DNA of 64,000 nucleotides from assembly GCF_963169125.1 (NCBI RefSeq), contig NC_084794.1, forward strand, positions 113,126,358 through 113,190,357. Reading direction: 5' to 3'. The position numbers and the translations under genes are program-made. Position 1 is the first letter of the stretch; each line of letters begins with the position of its first letter. The DNA comes from Humulus lupulus. Its lineage: Eukaryota > Streptophyta > Magnoliopsida > Rosales > Cannabaceae. Shown here in pieces: positions 10,767 through 22,742 of the stretch. The notes below the pieces were generated by a model. It made no database searches and was not told the DNA's origin. It worked only from the letters and a program-made list of their open reading frames with translations.

Positions 10767-11117
10767 CTTGGGAATCAATGTTCTTATAAATATTATTGAA
10801 CTTATATTTTGTGGATTCTAATACCTTAATAATCTTCTTTTACCATCTTGATTTCTACTAATAATTTATTTTTATATATTGTCTTTAATTTTTTTATTAT
10901 TATCTTTTATTTTATTTTCATTATACAAAAATCTCATCAATCTTTGGAGCTAGGTTATAATTTATTAATTTTGATTTAAAATAGTTTTCTTATTGATTTT
11001 AGACAACTCCTTTGGGTTCGATCTCGTGCTTATACGAGCATTATACTTCATATACGATTCGTGCGCTTGCGAGTTATAAATATTTAAAACATACCCGTTT
11101 TGGGTCCATCAAGTTTT

Positions 11118-11135
11118 TGGCGCTGTTGCGGGGGA
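11118..11135 (+). promoter_or_regulatory. RE2 primer binding site
   Basis: TGGCGCTGTTGCGGGGGA resembles the start of RE12 at 52267 (TGGCGCCGTTGTTGGGGA). A donor-like AAGGTTAGTA follows about 40 bases on. Confidence 0.6.
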
Positions 11136-11357
11136 GTTGCAAGAAAAGAAACGAAATTTATCTCAAGGTTAGTAAATTCTTCTACTATTTATTTTAATTT
11201 TTTTCACTTAAAAAAAAGAAAAAAAACTATATATACAAAAATATAAAAAATATATATATTTATATAAAAACTAAAAAGAAAAAAGATAAAAAAGAAAATT
11301 TGGGATGGTTCTACCACCCATAAAAAAATACTTATATTTTTATATTTATTGTTTTTT

Positions 11358-11640
11358 TTAGTTGATGACACTTGTGCCTCATATCTATCTTTAAAATTTT
11401 TATAGTTGACATCACTTGTGCCTCCTATTGATCCTTTTAATTTTTTATAGTTGATGGCACTTGTACCTTATACTTTTATTGTAATTTTATTTCGTTTATA
11501 ACTTTGTTAGTTGATGGTACTTGTGCCTCCTAGCTTTTATGTTCTTATTATTGTTATTTTGTGATAGTTAATGGCATTTGTGCCTCCTAACTTTTTATTT
11601 TATTATATTGTTATTAGTTGATGGCACTTATGCCTCCTAA
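11358..11640 (+). repeat. Six degenerate copies of a GTTGATGGCACTTGTGCCTC unit
   Basis: Related 20-mers start near 11360, 11405, 11450, 11509, 11567 and 11618, spaced 45-60 bases by A/T-rich filler. Within each, GGCAC...GTGCC forms a short inverted repeat. They lie in the leader between PBS and the first frame. Confidence 0.75.
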
Positions 11641-11735
11641 ATTTTGTTTAATATCTTAACATTGTTTTTGTTCTCTTAATTTTATTTCCTTTTTCTTTTT
11701 ACCTTAATTGTCATTAAAAAAAAACTTTCTTTAGT

Positions 11736-12527
11736 TTGTCATTTAGTTTTTACCATATGAATCATTTTAATTATAGTTGGAATTCTGAGTACAACTATTA
11801 TGCACAATCAAATTTAAATTATGGAGAAACTAATGATATGTATGATATGCATGAATCCCTTGATATCCCTTTTACCCCCACCTATAATCCAACTTTTTCA
11901 TGGAGTCATACCCAGTCTCCAATAAATCAAGGGCATGAATTCAACATGCATAATCAAAGTCATGCCCAATCTGACCTATCATATCCCATTCAATAAGAAA
12001 TGAGTCCATCTTTAGAGGATGCCCTACAACAGTTCATGCAATTAACTTACCAAATCTTACAAGCCCAGTCTCAGTCAATCTAAAAAATTGAGACAATAGT
12101 AAGACAACTTGCAACTGTTATAGATTCAGAAAAATAAGTTTATCCCAACCAACCCATTCCCAATCCAAATAGTCAAATTAAAAGTGAAAAAGTGAATGAA
12201 GTTGTTGAAGAACTTGTAATATGCATCCAACCCCCTAATGAAACAAAAGAGTTGGATGAAATAATTCTCGAGGCTCATGAAGAAAATGAAAAAGATATAA
12301 TTATAACTCAAGAGCCCATAATTGAACAAATTTGTATATTTACTCAAAATGAAAATGAGCCTAATATAGATATACAATTTTCGTATTTTATTGATATTCC
12401 ATTAAAATTGCATATTTCTAATTTTCTTGTAGGTGTGATGTTATCAATTATTATTTATGATATTTGCACCAAAGTCATAACTCACCCTACAAATGAAATT
12501 GTACACCATCGATTGGGTGTAGGTTGA
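11736..12527 (+). pseudogene. RE2 gag-tail-like frame with stops
   Basis: Frames 11736-11996 and 12192-12527 with a short open stretch between them (LEDALQQFMQLTYQILQAQ, 12013-12070). Asn- and Tyr-rich start (NYSWNSEYNYYAQ, FSWSHTQSP), then the heptad-like piece and QLATVIDSEK, then an acidic Glu/Ile-rich tail. The order resembles the end of Athila-type gag proteins. Stops fall between the pieces. No zinc knuckle, protease or polymerase was seen. The function is unknown. Confidence 0.45.
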
Positions 12528-14519
12528 AAAAATTTGTCTTATTACGCGTCAACACAATCAATGGTGTTGCTATTATGGAGAATCCATCATCGACTCGTCG
12601 ATAGTACCCTGCTAACCCCAAGAAGCTTCTAACCTCTGGTACACTGCTTGGTCTCGACCAATCTCTCATTGCCCCTATCTTGGTTGGATCCACCAGAATC
12701 CCCTCCTTACTCACAATATGGCCCAGAAATGTCACATGGGGTAACCAAAATTCACACTTACTAAACTTAGCATACAACTTATGCTCTCTCAGCCTCTGTA
12801 GTACCAAACGAAGATGTTTCTTGTGTTCTATTTTTGATTGGGAGTACACTAGTATATCATCAATGAACACAATTACAAACTTATCTAAATAATCCCTGAA
12901 TACCCTATTCATCAAATCCATGAATGTTTCTAAGGCATTGGTTAATCCAAAAGACATGACCAAGAATTCATAATGTCTATACCTCATACGGAACACGGTA
13001 TTTGGTATATCCTCTTCCTTAATCTTCATCTGATGGTAGTCAGACCAAAGGTCAATCTTAGAAAATATTGTCTTTCCTTGTAACTGATCAAACAAATTGT
13101 CAATCCTGGGTAGTGGGTACTTATTCTTAATAGTCAACTTATTTAGCTCTCGATAATCAATGCACCTTCTTAATGACCCATCATTATTCTTCACAAACAA
13201 CACTGGAGCACCCCATGGTGAAAAGATGGGTCTAATGAATCCTAGATCTAGTCATTCCTGCAACTGAATCATAAGTTCATTTAACTCTGCTGGATCCATT
13301 CTATAAGGTGCCCTCGATACTGGTTCTACTCCTGGTGCCAATTCTATGAAAAATTCAATCTCTCGGTGTGGTGGAAACCCTGGCAGGTCTTCTAGAAACA
13401 CATTAGGAAACTCACACACCAACATGGTCTCACCTGGTCCAACTGAAACAACCTTAGAGGTGTCTACTATGTTTGCTAGGAATGATATGCAACCTTCTTG
13501 CAACAGGTCCTAGCTCTCAATGCAAAAATCATAGGTACTCGTGGTCCACCCACCGTCCCCACAAACACAAAGGGTTCTTCTCCTTCAGGCTCAAAAGTTA
13601 CCATCCTTCGTCTGTAGTCTATCGTCGCCCCATACTTTGACAACCAATCATTTCCCAAAATCATATCAAAATCATCCATCATTAGTTCAATTAGATCCAT
13701 AGAAAACTCCTTATTTTCTATCTCAACTGGTAACACTCTAACCCACCTCCTATAGACTACCAGTTCCCAAGTTGGCAACAAAGTTCTAAATCCTCTAGCA
13801 TACAGATCACAAGGTCTACACAGATGGTCTATCACTCTGGCAGATACAAACAAATGATTAGCTCCTGAATCAATTAGTGCACTAAATGAAGAACCAGCAC
13901 TAGAAATTTGACTTGTCACAACCAAAGGACTAGCCTTAGCTTCGGTCTGGGCCAAGGCATACACTCTGGCTTGAGTGAGGCTGTCGCTCTTCCTTGGTTC
14001 CTCTTTCTTAACTTGTGGATAGTCTTTCCTTAACTGACTGACACTTCCACAAACAAAACATGCTCTGACTCTGCACTCTCCCAGATGGCGTCGCCTGCAC
14101 CGTGCACACTCTGGGAAGCTTCTCAAGTTCTCTCCCCCGCCTTGACAACCAGCAAAGGCACCCCGTGCCCTCCTATCTAGACTAGGCGGGACAAAAGAAT
14201 TTGAGGCCTTTCTCTTCTGCTCACTGGGGCCACTACCTCGACCAGAACCAGTGAAGGGAGGCACCATCCTCCGCGCATCACGCCTTGTGGCGCCTTCCTT
14301 CCATATTTGGTCTTCAGCATCCTCAGCAGTAAGGGCTTTTTCCACTACTTGAGCATAAGTAGTAGTACTTGGATCCATTGTTATCTTGACATCCCGGGCT
14401 ATCATAATGTTCAACCCCTGAATAAAATGATATCTCATTTCCATATCAGTAGGAACCAAATCTAGTGCAAATTTAGCTAACCAGTCAAACTTTAGAGCAT
14501 ACTCTGTTATGGTCATTCT
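12528..14519 (-). pseudogene. pol: RE3 (part 1): chromovirus gag C-terminus, protease and reverse transcriptase
   Basis: Minus-strand remains of a Ty3/gypsy element whose gag is split by RE4. From 14516 down: gag (YALKFDWLAKFALDLV), a zinc knuckle-like CRVRACFVCGSVSQLRKDYP in which the knuckle His and last Cys are changed (Q and Y), protease with ALIDSGANHLF (about 13880), MILGNDWLSKYG, then reverse transcriptase in another frame with [13 protein letters not shown] (about 12860) and [10 protein letters not shown]. The coding sequence stops in the RNase H linker at 12528 where RE2 begins; RNase H, integrase and LTRs are missing. It is a close relative of RE4, with opposite orientation. Confidence 0.85.
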
Positions 14520-16513
14520 TGTAACGTCTTGAATTTGCTAATAAGGCTTAGTGCCTTGATTAGCGTGTCTGGAGGGCAATGATTGAGTTAATTATATTAC
14601 TATGTGACTAATTGTGATATATGTGCATCATTACGTGATTACTCAAATTATATTATTAAATGACTAGATATGCATGTTTAGGAGAATTAAATATACATGT
14701 GGGCCCGTTCATGTTGTTAAGGGCATATTTGTAAATTTTGACCCATTGATGGTATATATATATGTGTGTGTTATATTGTGATATGTCTGAGACCAAAGTA
14801 TTGTGGAGACATATTTGAGATGTGTGATCTAAGGCAGTCCTAGGGAGCGAATTAGTGGAATAGTCACAACATGGTCGAATACTCATCTCGAGGTGAGCCT
14901 AGGGGTATTTTGGGAATGTAGTACGTGTTCGAGGTTACCGAGTAACGGGTAACTATTTATCGATTATTTGAGTATGCCGGGATTAATTGGGGATTTATAG
15001 GAATACTTGAGGAATTAGTGGGAATGTGGCAAATAACGGATTTACCCTTGGTTGTATTAAAGGGGCTAGAATTGGTCTTAGGGAAATTTCGGTCATTTTG
15101 AGGCAAGTGATAGACTTGGATAGACCATCAGGAAGTGGCCAGAACACAAAAAAACACACAACACTCTCAGCCCTTATTCTCTCTCTCTCGATACTTACTC
15201 TTTCTCGCTCTCTCTTTAGCTTGGGGTTTTTTTTTTTGCTGAAATTCAAGGAGGAAAGCTTTGAATTGAAGGGAATTGAGGCTTAAAGTGTTTGGGTTTT
15301 GCTCAAGGTTGGATTCTTAGTTGAGGTAAAGGGTTTCATTCTAATTTCTTGTTAAGTTTTCTGCTGTGACTTAAGGGTTTTCATGGGGTTTGAACCTTAG
15401 GTTGATCTTTGGATTTTGGTAAGGCTATGGGGTAGTTTTTGGGGTAGTTAAGCTGATCATGTTGTATTGATATGGATTCTGGACACAATTCTAGGTTTAA
15501 GTTTTGATTTGGGTGGATTTTAGTGTTTTTGGCTTGAGGAAAAATGCAGTAAATTTTGGGTTTGGGAGCTCGAGCCATGACCCTGTTCTTCAGGCGCCGC
15601 GGCCCGCATAAACCCAGAAGGCTTAGGAAGTCTCTGAAACTGTCCAGGCACTGCAGTGTAGGTTGAGGCATGCTGCGGCCCGTGTCCCCCAGAAGAGAGC
15701 CTTGGGGCTTTCTGACTTGTAGCGCGTCGCGACCCTAGGGGGCTGGGTCGCAACTCAAATTATGGGAAATGACCAAAACAGGGTTTTAAGCTTGGGAACT
15801 CAAATTTAAGGGCTCGGGAAGGATTATACTACCCGGTTTAGTAGAATTCGAGGTCCTCGAGGCTAGAATATTACTTTAAAGTTCTTAATTGGTTTAGGGT
15901 TTGATGAATATTTATTATTATTGCGTTGTGACTAGGTTCTACCGCTAAGGCTCGGGTTTAGGGGATTGTGCTTGAGATTGCCCTATATGGTCACCTCGGA
16001 ACACAGGTAAGAAATCTGTTTATGCACTTAGAGCAAGGTATGGCCCGATTATTTGTGTTTAATGTTATGTATAATGTTTATAATTGTTATGCCATGTTTG
16101 TGTGATTATGACTGATCAGTGAAGGCCGGGAACGACAATAAGCATGCTGAATGCAGGCCGCCATGGCATGGCCATCTAGGGTGTTGTACTCACCTGTTTG
16201 GTGAAGACCGTGAACCCGGTGCCTGGTAAAGCACCTTGGTCGGCATAGGCTGCTATGTGAATAGTCTGTTGTATATGTTTAAACTTATGAATTTACTGTA
16301 ATGAATTGTTATATGCTATGTGTGTGGAGTTTTCTTGTTGGGCCTCGGCTCACGGGTGCTCTATGGTGCAGGTAAGGGCAAGGGAAAGGCCAGCCAAGCA
16401 TGAGTTGGATGGCATGGAGCGGCGTGTACATGTTTGGCCTACATGGGCACCATGACTGGGGTAGTTTTGAGGAACACTGTGTAAATGTTTGATTTTTTCC
16501 CTTAGGTCGACTG

Positions 16514-17645
16514 TGTTAGGAAAAATAATATTGCCTCAATGGAAATGGTAAGATAACGTTACAACTCTATGCAAAATATTACAATGGACAAGATTGATTA
16601 AATAAAGTGTTACAACTCTATAACTGAAAATACAAATAAAACAAAGGAAATGAAGAAGATGATGAAGAAGAAGAGAATAGTAAAATACAACTCAAAACAA
16701 AAGTTACAAATAAAATAAAGTGTTTGGACCAAATGAAGAGATTACAACTCTTAAACAAAATATACAAGTAAATAAAACAAGAGAATAAGAAGAAGAACAA
16801 TAGAATAAAAGGAAGAACATAAACCACAAACAAACTCTCACTTACACAACCTAAGTGAAGAGGATTGGGGATCACCAACTTGAACAAGGTTTAAAACCTT
16901 TGTCCAAGAGCTTATTTCCCCCTAACTCAAGCACTAAGGGATCTCTCTCAGATTTTTGGAAATGCTTTCTGGAATAATCAAGCCTCAAGGTGTTTCTAGC
17001 CAAGTGCTCTAGTGGATAGAAAAATGGTGTGTCTTACAAGTGAGCATTAGGCTCCTATTTATAGAGTTTAGAGACACCCTTTGAATTTCAAATTCCACCA
17101 ACCCCATGGCAGTTACCAATGATTAATTGGGTGTTTTATGGAATTAAAATAGAGACTTGGGAGTTACTTGGCTGTTGGAATCGTTCAAAATTGGATAAAA
17201 ACTGAAATTATATGAAGCTGTCAGCCATTAGGGCCGCGGCGCTTGTTCCAGGCGCTGCGGCCCTCAGTCAATTTCAGCAACACATTTTTTCAGTTTTTTC
17301 CAAAACGTTCCAATTTAATCCCACTTGATTTAGTAACTTCCATACACAATATGGGAGTTAAAATCACATCTCTATCAGCCATTTCTCATATGGCTTTAAG
17401 AAATTCATCTCAATATTGTGTAGCAACAAATCTACACAATAATGGGTGATATTTAGGAGTTACAAATTTGTGATGAATTTGTAACACCAAATATGTTACA
17501 TGTTTGGATATTTCACATATATCCAAATAATGTAACTCTTTATTATATGTTACAATATGTGACACTCTATGTCACATTTATTTAATCTAAAACATTATAT
17601 TATAAAATAATATAATATTACATTATATTATAAAATAATATAACA
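16514..17645 (-). mobile_element. RE5: solo LTR, 1132 bp, inside the RE4 5' LTR
   Basis: Flanked by GACTG (16509-16513 and 17646-17650). Ends are TG (16514) and CA (17645). Removing it restores the sequence seen in the RE4 3' LTR (GTCGACTGTGCCCTAAC). A TATA box on the minus strand (CTATAAATAG, 17064-17055) gives the orientation. A relative, RE11, lies at 47732. No internal region, so it is a product of LTR-LTR recombination. The lineage is not identifiable from an LTR alone. Confidence 0.9.
17055..17064 (-). promoter_or_regulatory. TATA box in RE5
   Basis: CTATAAATAG on the minus strand, kept at the same place in RE11 (48280-48271). Confidence 0.55.
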
Positions 17646-17873
17646 GACTGTACCCTAACTTTTGAGTTGTAAATATATTTTAAAATAATATTTTGGGATC
17701 CCAATGTAACATTTTTACGACTTAAATGAATGTCCAAACTTTTATACTAAATTCTTATTTAAATGAATCTTTACTTTAGTTAATCACACGTTTCAATCTA
17801 AAACCTCGATTAGCGAGCTAACGACACATTTTAAAATCACATGGTAACAATTCTATGGTATTAGGGCGTTATA

Positions 17874-17888
17874 ACTTGGTATCAGAGC
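17874..17888 (+). promoter_or_regulatory. RE4 primer binding site (initiator tRNA-Met type)
   Basis: ACTTGGTATCAGAGC directly follows the LTR end. TGGTATCAGAGC is complementary to the 3' end of plant initiator methionine tRNA. Confidence 0.9.
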
Positions 17889-18246
17889 ATGTCAATGTTT
17901 ATTATTCATGGAGATTGACCGAACATGTAGCTCGTTGCTAGAGACAAGCTCGACTCAAGATTGGTCGGTATTAAGTGAATTACCTATTTAATTGCTTCTC
18001 TGAATTGCCCTGTTTGCCTGATTAATACAAATATAGCATGATGAATGTATATAATTCTAGGGCATGACCCCTTTGACTGCTAGACGATTATGTTATGTGT
18101 GCATTATATTGATTGGATATTTGTGTTTGACTGATTGAACTGGGAGGTGGTTTCTTTGGATGTTGTTATTGTGCCTGATGTGCGGCATCATTGATTGCAG
18201 GCATATTGAAGTTATGCCTTGATGATCAACTAGATTCCGCAGCAAT

Positions 18247-20022
18247 ATGGCCGAAGATAACAACCAAGGTCAGGACCCTCCACCTGCCCCACAGAACTGG
18301 CAACAAATGTTTGCAGAAATGCAAGCTAGACTTCAGAGAACTGAAGATGAACTCTGAGAGATGAGATAGTAGAATCCTCCTTGGGATGTTGGACTATAGG
18401 TCCCATAAGCTGTGGCACCAGCGCTAGCCCAACCTGTGATGGAAAATAGGTGGGTGCCTTTGTATGAAAGGTTCAGAATGCAGCACCTTCCCACCTTTGA
18501 GGGCGGTCCAAACCCACTATAGGCAGAGCGATGGATGAACACGACTTCTTCTATCTTGGATTTCATGAGGGTGGAAGGGAATGAGAGGATAGTTTGTGCC
18601 AGCTACATGTTGAGGGAAGATGCCTGCATCTGGTGGGAAATTGTGTCTCAGAGGAGAGATGTGACCACTATGACTTGGGATGAATTCAAGGACGTCTTTA
18701 ATGAGAAGTATTATAGTGTTCTAGTTAGAGCTGCAAAAGTGGATGAATTCATAAATCAGACTCAGAACAGAATGATAGTCATAGAGTATGCCGAAGTTCA
18801 ATCGGTTAGCGAAGTTCGCATCAGATTTGGTGCCTACTGATATGGCATGGAGGGATCACTTTGTATGGGGGCTGAATGTAATGATAGCCCGGGATGTCAA
18901 GATAACATAGGATCTGGGGACTACCACTTATGCCCAGGTAGTAGAAAAAGCCCTTACTGCTGAGGGTGCCAAAGAATAGATATGGAAGGAAGGCATCGCA
19001 AGGCATGATGCGCGGAGGACAGTGCCTCCCTTCACTGGTTTTAGCCAAGGTAGTGAACCCAGTGAGCAGAAGAGAAAAGCCCTAGATGATTTTGTTCCTC
19101 CTGGTCCAGATAGGAGGGCACGGGGTTCTTATGATGGCCGTCAAGGCAGAGGATCGAACTAGAGAAGTTTTACAGAGTGTCCACGGTGCAGGTGATGGCA
19201 TCTGGGGGAGTGTAGATTCAGAGCATGCTTCATCTGTGGGAGTGTTAGTCACTTGAGGAAGGACTGCCCATAAGCCAAGAAAGAAGAACCAAAGAGGAGT
19301 GACAACCTCACTCCAGCCAGAGTGTTCACCTTGACCCAAACTGAGGCTGAGGCTAGTCCCTCAATCGTGACAGATTAGATTTCTAGTGCAGTTCTTCATT
19401 TACTGCATTGATTGATTCAGGAGCTACTCATTCATTTGTATATGCTAGGGCGATAGACCGTTTGTGTAGACCTTGTAATTTGTATGCTAGAGAATTTAGG
19501 ACTTTGTTGCTAACCAGGGAACTGGTAGTCTCTAGGAAGTGGGTTAGAGCATTACTAGTGGAGATAGACAGTAAGGAGTTATATGTGGATCTGATTAAAT
19601 TGGTGATGGATGACTTTGATATGATTTTGGGGATGGACTGGTTGTCAAAGTATGGGGTGACGATAGACTGCAAGCGTAGGATGGTAACTTTCGATCCTGA
19701 AGGAGAGGAACCTTTTGTATTTGTGGGAACGGTGAGTGGACCTCAAGTACCTATGATCTCGGCATTGAAAGCTAGAGACCTATTGCAAGAAGGTTGCGTA
19801 GGATTCCTCGCGAACATAGTTGATACCTCTAAGGATGTTTCAGTTGGACAGGGAGAGACTAGGTTGGTGTGTGAGGTTCCTGATGTATTTCCAGCAGATC
19901 TGCTAGAATTGCCACCTCACCAAGAGATAGAGTTTGTCATAGAGTTGGCACCGGGAGTAGAACCAGTATGGAGGACACCTTTTAGAATGGAGCCAACAAA
20001 GTTAAAGGAACTGAAGATTTAG
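18247..20022 (+). pseudogene. gag: RE4 gag and protease
   Basis: Starts at ATG 18247 (MAEDNNQGQDPPPAP). Retrotrans_gag core: LREDACIWWEIVSQRRDVTT and FINQTQNRM around 18610-18770, then a frameshift near 18800. Zinc knuckle CFICGSVSHLRKDC is whole (about 19220-19265). Protease active site LIDSGATHSF is at 19408-19440 and MILGMDWLSKYG at about 19621. Stops occur early in gag (after TEDEL) and after KELKI at 20022. Several frame changes inside gag. Same gene order as RE10. Confidence 0.88.
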
Positions 20023-21240
20023 TTGTAGGAATTACTAGATCTAAGATTCATTAGACCCAACTTTTCACTGTGGGATGCTCCAGTGCTGTTTGTTAAGAAA
20101 AAGGATGGATCCTTAAGAATGTGCATCGATTACAGAGAACTGAATAAGTTGACTATTAAGAATAAGTATCCACTGCCCAGGAACGACGACTTGTTTGATC
20201 AGTTACAAAGGAAGATAGTGTTCTCTAAGATTGACCTTTAGTCTCGTTACCATCAGTTATGGATTGAGGAGGAGGACATACCAAAGATTGCGTTCCGTAC
20301 GAGGTATGGACATTATGAATTCTTGGTCATGTCTTTTAGATTAACTAATGCCCCAGCTTCCTTCATGGACTTGATGAATAGGGTCTTTAGGGATTACTTT
20401 GATAAGTTTGTGATCTTATTCATCGATGGTATACTGGTGTACTCCCAATCAGAAGCAGAGCACGAGCATCATCTTCGTTTGGTACTACAGCGATTGAGGG
20501 AGCATAAGCTATATGCTAAGTTCAGTAAATGTGAGTTCTGGTTACCCCAAGTAACATTTTTGGGCCACATCGTGAGTAAGGAGGGGATTTTGGTGGACCC
20601 AACAAAGATTGAGGTAGTGAGAGATTGGCCGAGACCGAGCAGTGTACCAGAGGTTAGAGTCTTCTTAGGATTAGTAGGGTACTATCGGTGTTTCATTGAT
20701 GGATTCTCTAGAATAGCCACACCGTTGACTGAGCTCACGCGTGAGAAGACCAAGTAAATTTGGACAAATAGATGTGAGAACAGTTTCAAGGAGTTGAAGC
20801 GGCGACTGATCACCGCTCCGGTACTGAGTCTTCCATTAGACAAGGAAAAGTTTGTGGTCTATTGCGATGCTTCGAGGCAGGGTTTGTGGTGTGTATTGAT
20901 GCAATCTGGGAAGGTGATAGCCTACATGTCTAGACAACTGAAGGAGTATGAACAAAGGTATCCCACCCATGATCTGGAACTGGCAGCGGTGGTATTCGCA
21001 CTGAAGGTATGGAGGCACTACCTGTATGGATAGAAGTGCGAAATATACACTGACCATAAAAGTTTGAAGTTTCTTTACTTAGAAGGATCTAAATATGCGC
21101 CAAAGGTGTTGGCTGGAATTGGTGAAGGACTATGATTGTTAGATCTTGTACCATCCAGGAAAGGTCAATGTGGTGGTCGACACATTGAGTCGGAGGGGCC
21201 CGAGGCAGTTATTCAACTCGCTGAAGAGATGACAAGAGCA
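20023..21240 (+). pseudogene. pol: RE4 reverse transcriptase and RNase H
   Basis: Blocks: [13 protein letters not shown] ([12 protein letters not shown]), KIDL with a stop where relatives have Arg, [15 protein letters not shown], and the catalytic block [13 protein letters not shown] (about 20408), where the second Asp of the usual FIDD is Gly. RNase H follows: [16 protein letters not shown] and [20 protein letters not shown], then a frame change between 21033 and 21399. The Asp-to-Gly change alone should abolish polymerase activity. Confidence 0.88.
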
Positions 21241-21397
21241 AGAATTGAACTGGTAGTTGGTTAGCTAGCCAACATTGCTCTTCAGTCTACACTCCTTGAG
21301 AGAATCAGAGAAGCGCAGAAGGAGGATCCACAGTTGAGGAAACACAGGGAGGATGTCTTAGCCAGATTAGCTAGAGACTTTTCTATTTCTGAGATTG

Positions 21398-22706
21398 ATT
21401 GCTGAGGTATAAAGGTTGGATTTGCGTTCCAATGGATTCGGGTATCAGGCGAGAGATTCTAGATGAGTCTCATACCACTCCCTATTCTCTAAATCCGGGT
21501 ACGATGAAGATGTACCAAGATTTAAGGACTCTGTATTCGTGGCCAGGGATGAAGAAGGACATGGTGGACTATGTGGCCAAGTGTTTAACCTGTTAGCAGG
21601 TGAAGGTTGAACATCAAAGGCCAGTAGGGTTGCTGCATCCTTTAGGGATTAATTCCAAAGTGAAAGTGGAAGATATCACCATGGACTTCGTGGTTGGATT
21701 GTTGAGGATAGTGGGGCAACATGATTCTGTGTGGGTGATTATGGATAGGTGCACCAAATTAGCCCACTTTTTTCCTGTTAGAACAACTTATACAGTGGAG
21801 CAGTATGCTGAGTTGTATGTAAAGGAGATTGTGCGACTCCATGGGGCTCCGAGATCGATAATGTCAGACAAGGACCCCACCTTCACTTCTAAGTTTTGGG
21901 AGAGCCTGGACAAGTCTGTGGGCACACGGTTGAGGTTCAATACATCTTATCATCCTCAAACAGATGGGTAGTCTGAGAGGACGATTCAGATACTGGAGGA
22001 TATGTTGCAGGACTGTGTGCTGGACTTTGGGGGATCTTGGAGTAAGTATCTCCCTTTGATTTGGTTTTCTTATAATAACAGCTATCAGGCAACTATCGGA
22101 GTGGCTCCGTATGAAATGTTATATGGGAGGAAGTGCAAATCGCCCATTCATTGGGATGAGATGGGTGAGAGGAAATATTTAGGTCCTGAGGCCGTTCAGA
22201 GGGCTAACGAGGCAATTCAGAAGATTAGAGCACGGATGCTCGCCTCTCAGCGTTGACAGAAAAGTTACTTATACTTGAAACATAGAAGTGTAGAGTTTCA
22301 AGTCAGTGATCATGTGTTTCTTAGAGTTTCTCCTTTGAGAGGAGTGAAAGGCAAGTTAAGTTCTAGGTTTGTTAGCCCCTTTGAGATCCTGGAACGAGTT
22401 AAAGAGGTGGCATACATATTAGCCATGCCTCCAGCCTTATCAGGGGTCCATAACGTATTTCATGTATCTATGCTCCAGAAGTACGTATCAGATTCTACAC
22501 ATGTGCTGAATTATGAAAACCTGGAGTTGGACCAAGATTTTTCTTATGAGGAGAAATCGGTTCAGATCCTAGACCAAAAGGATAAAGTCTTGTGGAACAA
22601 GACCATTGCCTTAGTGAAAGTGATGTGGGGAAACAACAAAGTGGAAGAGGAAACTTGGGAGCTTGAGTCTGATATGCGAAACCGATATCCCGAGTTATTT
22701 AGGTAA
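21398..22706 (+). pseudogene. pol: RE4 integrase with chromodomain
   Basis: Zinc part with SHTTPYSLNPGTMKMYQDL and YVAKCLTC, core with ITMDFVVGL, IMSDKDPTF and ADG(stop)SERTIQ, then the GKLSSRF region and a C-terminal chromodomain (VKVMWGNNKVEEETWELES) ending at RYPELFR and TAA 22706. The chromodomain is a mark of chromoviruses and is thought to guide insertion to heterochromatin. Stops at 21597, 21969 and 22254 sit where relatives have Gln or Arg, i.e. TAG for CAG and TGA for CGA. Confidence 0.9.
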
Positions 22707-22726
22707 ATTTTGAGGACAAAATTTAT

Positions 22727-22742
22727 GTAAGGAGGGGATAGT
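22727..22742 (+). promoter_or_regulatory. RE4 polypurine tract
   Basis: GTAAGGAGGGGATAGT lies directly before the 3' LTR start TGTAACG at 22743. Confidence 0.75.

Larger units (their letters stand above)
10767..12527 (+). mobile_element. RE2: fragment of a non-autonomous LTR element with tRNA-Asp type PBS
   Basis: An A/T-rich piece with an LTR end (10767-11111, ending CCATCA), a PBS-like TGGCGCTGTTGCGGGGGA at 11118, a long untranslated part with degenerate repeats, and two short gag-tail-like frames. The left part of the LTR was lost or lies beyond RE1, which seems to have inserted here. No pol is present. At 12527/12528 it meets the reverse transcriptase of RE3 without LTR or target duplication, so this border is a deletion or recombination joint. 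It could be a large retrotransposon derivative related to Athila-type elements. Confidence 0.55.
14520..17873 (+). repeat. RE4 5' LTR, interrupted by RE5
   Basis: Starts TGTAACGTCTTG, ends GGGCGTTATA next to the PBS. It holds the CG-palindrome module at about 15570-15760 and the conserved CAGGTAAGGGCAAGGG block near 16379. RE5 with its 5-bp duplication occupies 16514-17650. No coding sequence. Confidence 0.92.

Noticed and set aside
12126..12377. Hydrophobic minus-strand frame with many Phe, Ile and Tyr, like a membrane protein
   Set aside because: Antisense of the acidic RE2 frame in A/T-rich DNA; no start context or family match.
15026..15286. Small frames in RE4 LTRs (15026-15286, 23203-23433) that are alike
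   Set aside because: The similarity follows from LTR identity; the protein is low-complexity at its end (Ser/Leu from CT repeats), and RE4 already has its own genes elsewhere.
16618..16887. Minus-strand hydrophobic frame in RE5 (Phe/Leu/Ser-rich)
   Set aside because: Result of GAAGAAGA and A-rich runs in the LTR; not conserved as a frame in RE11.
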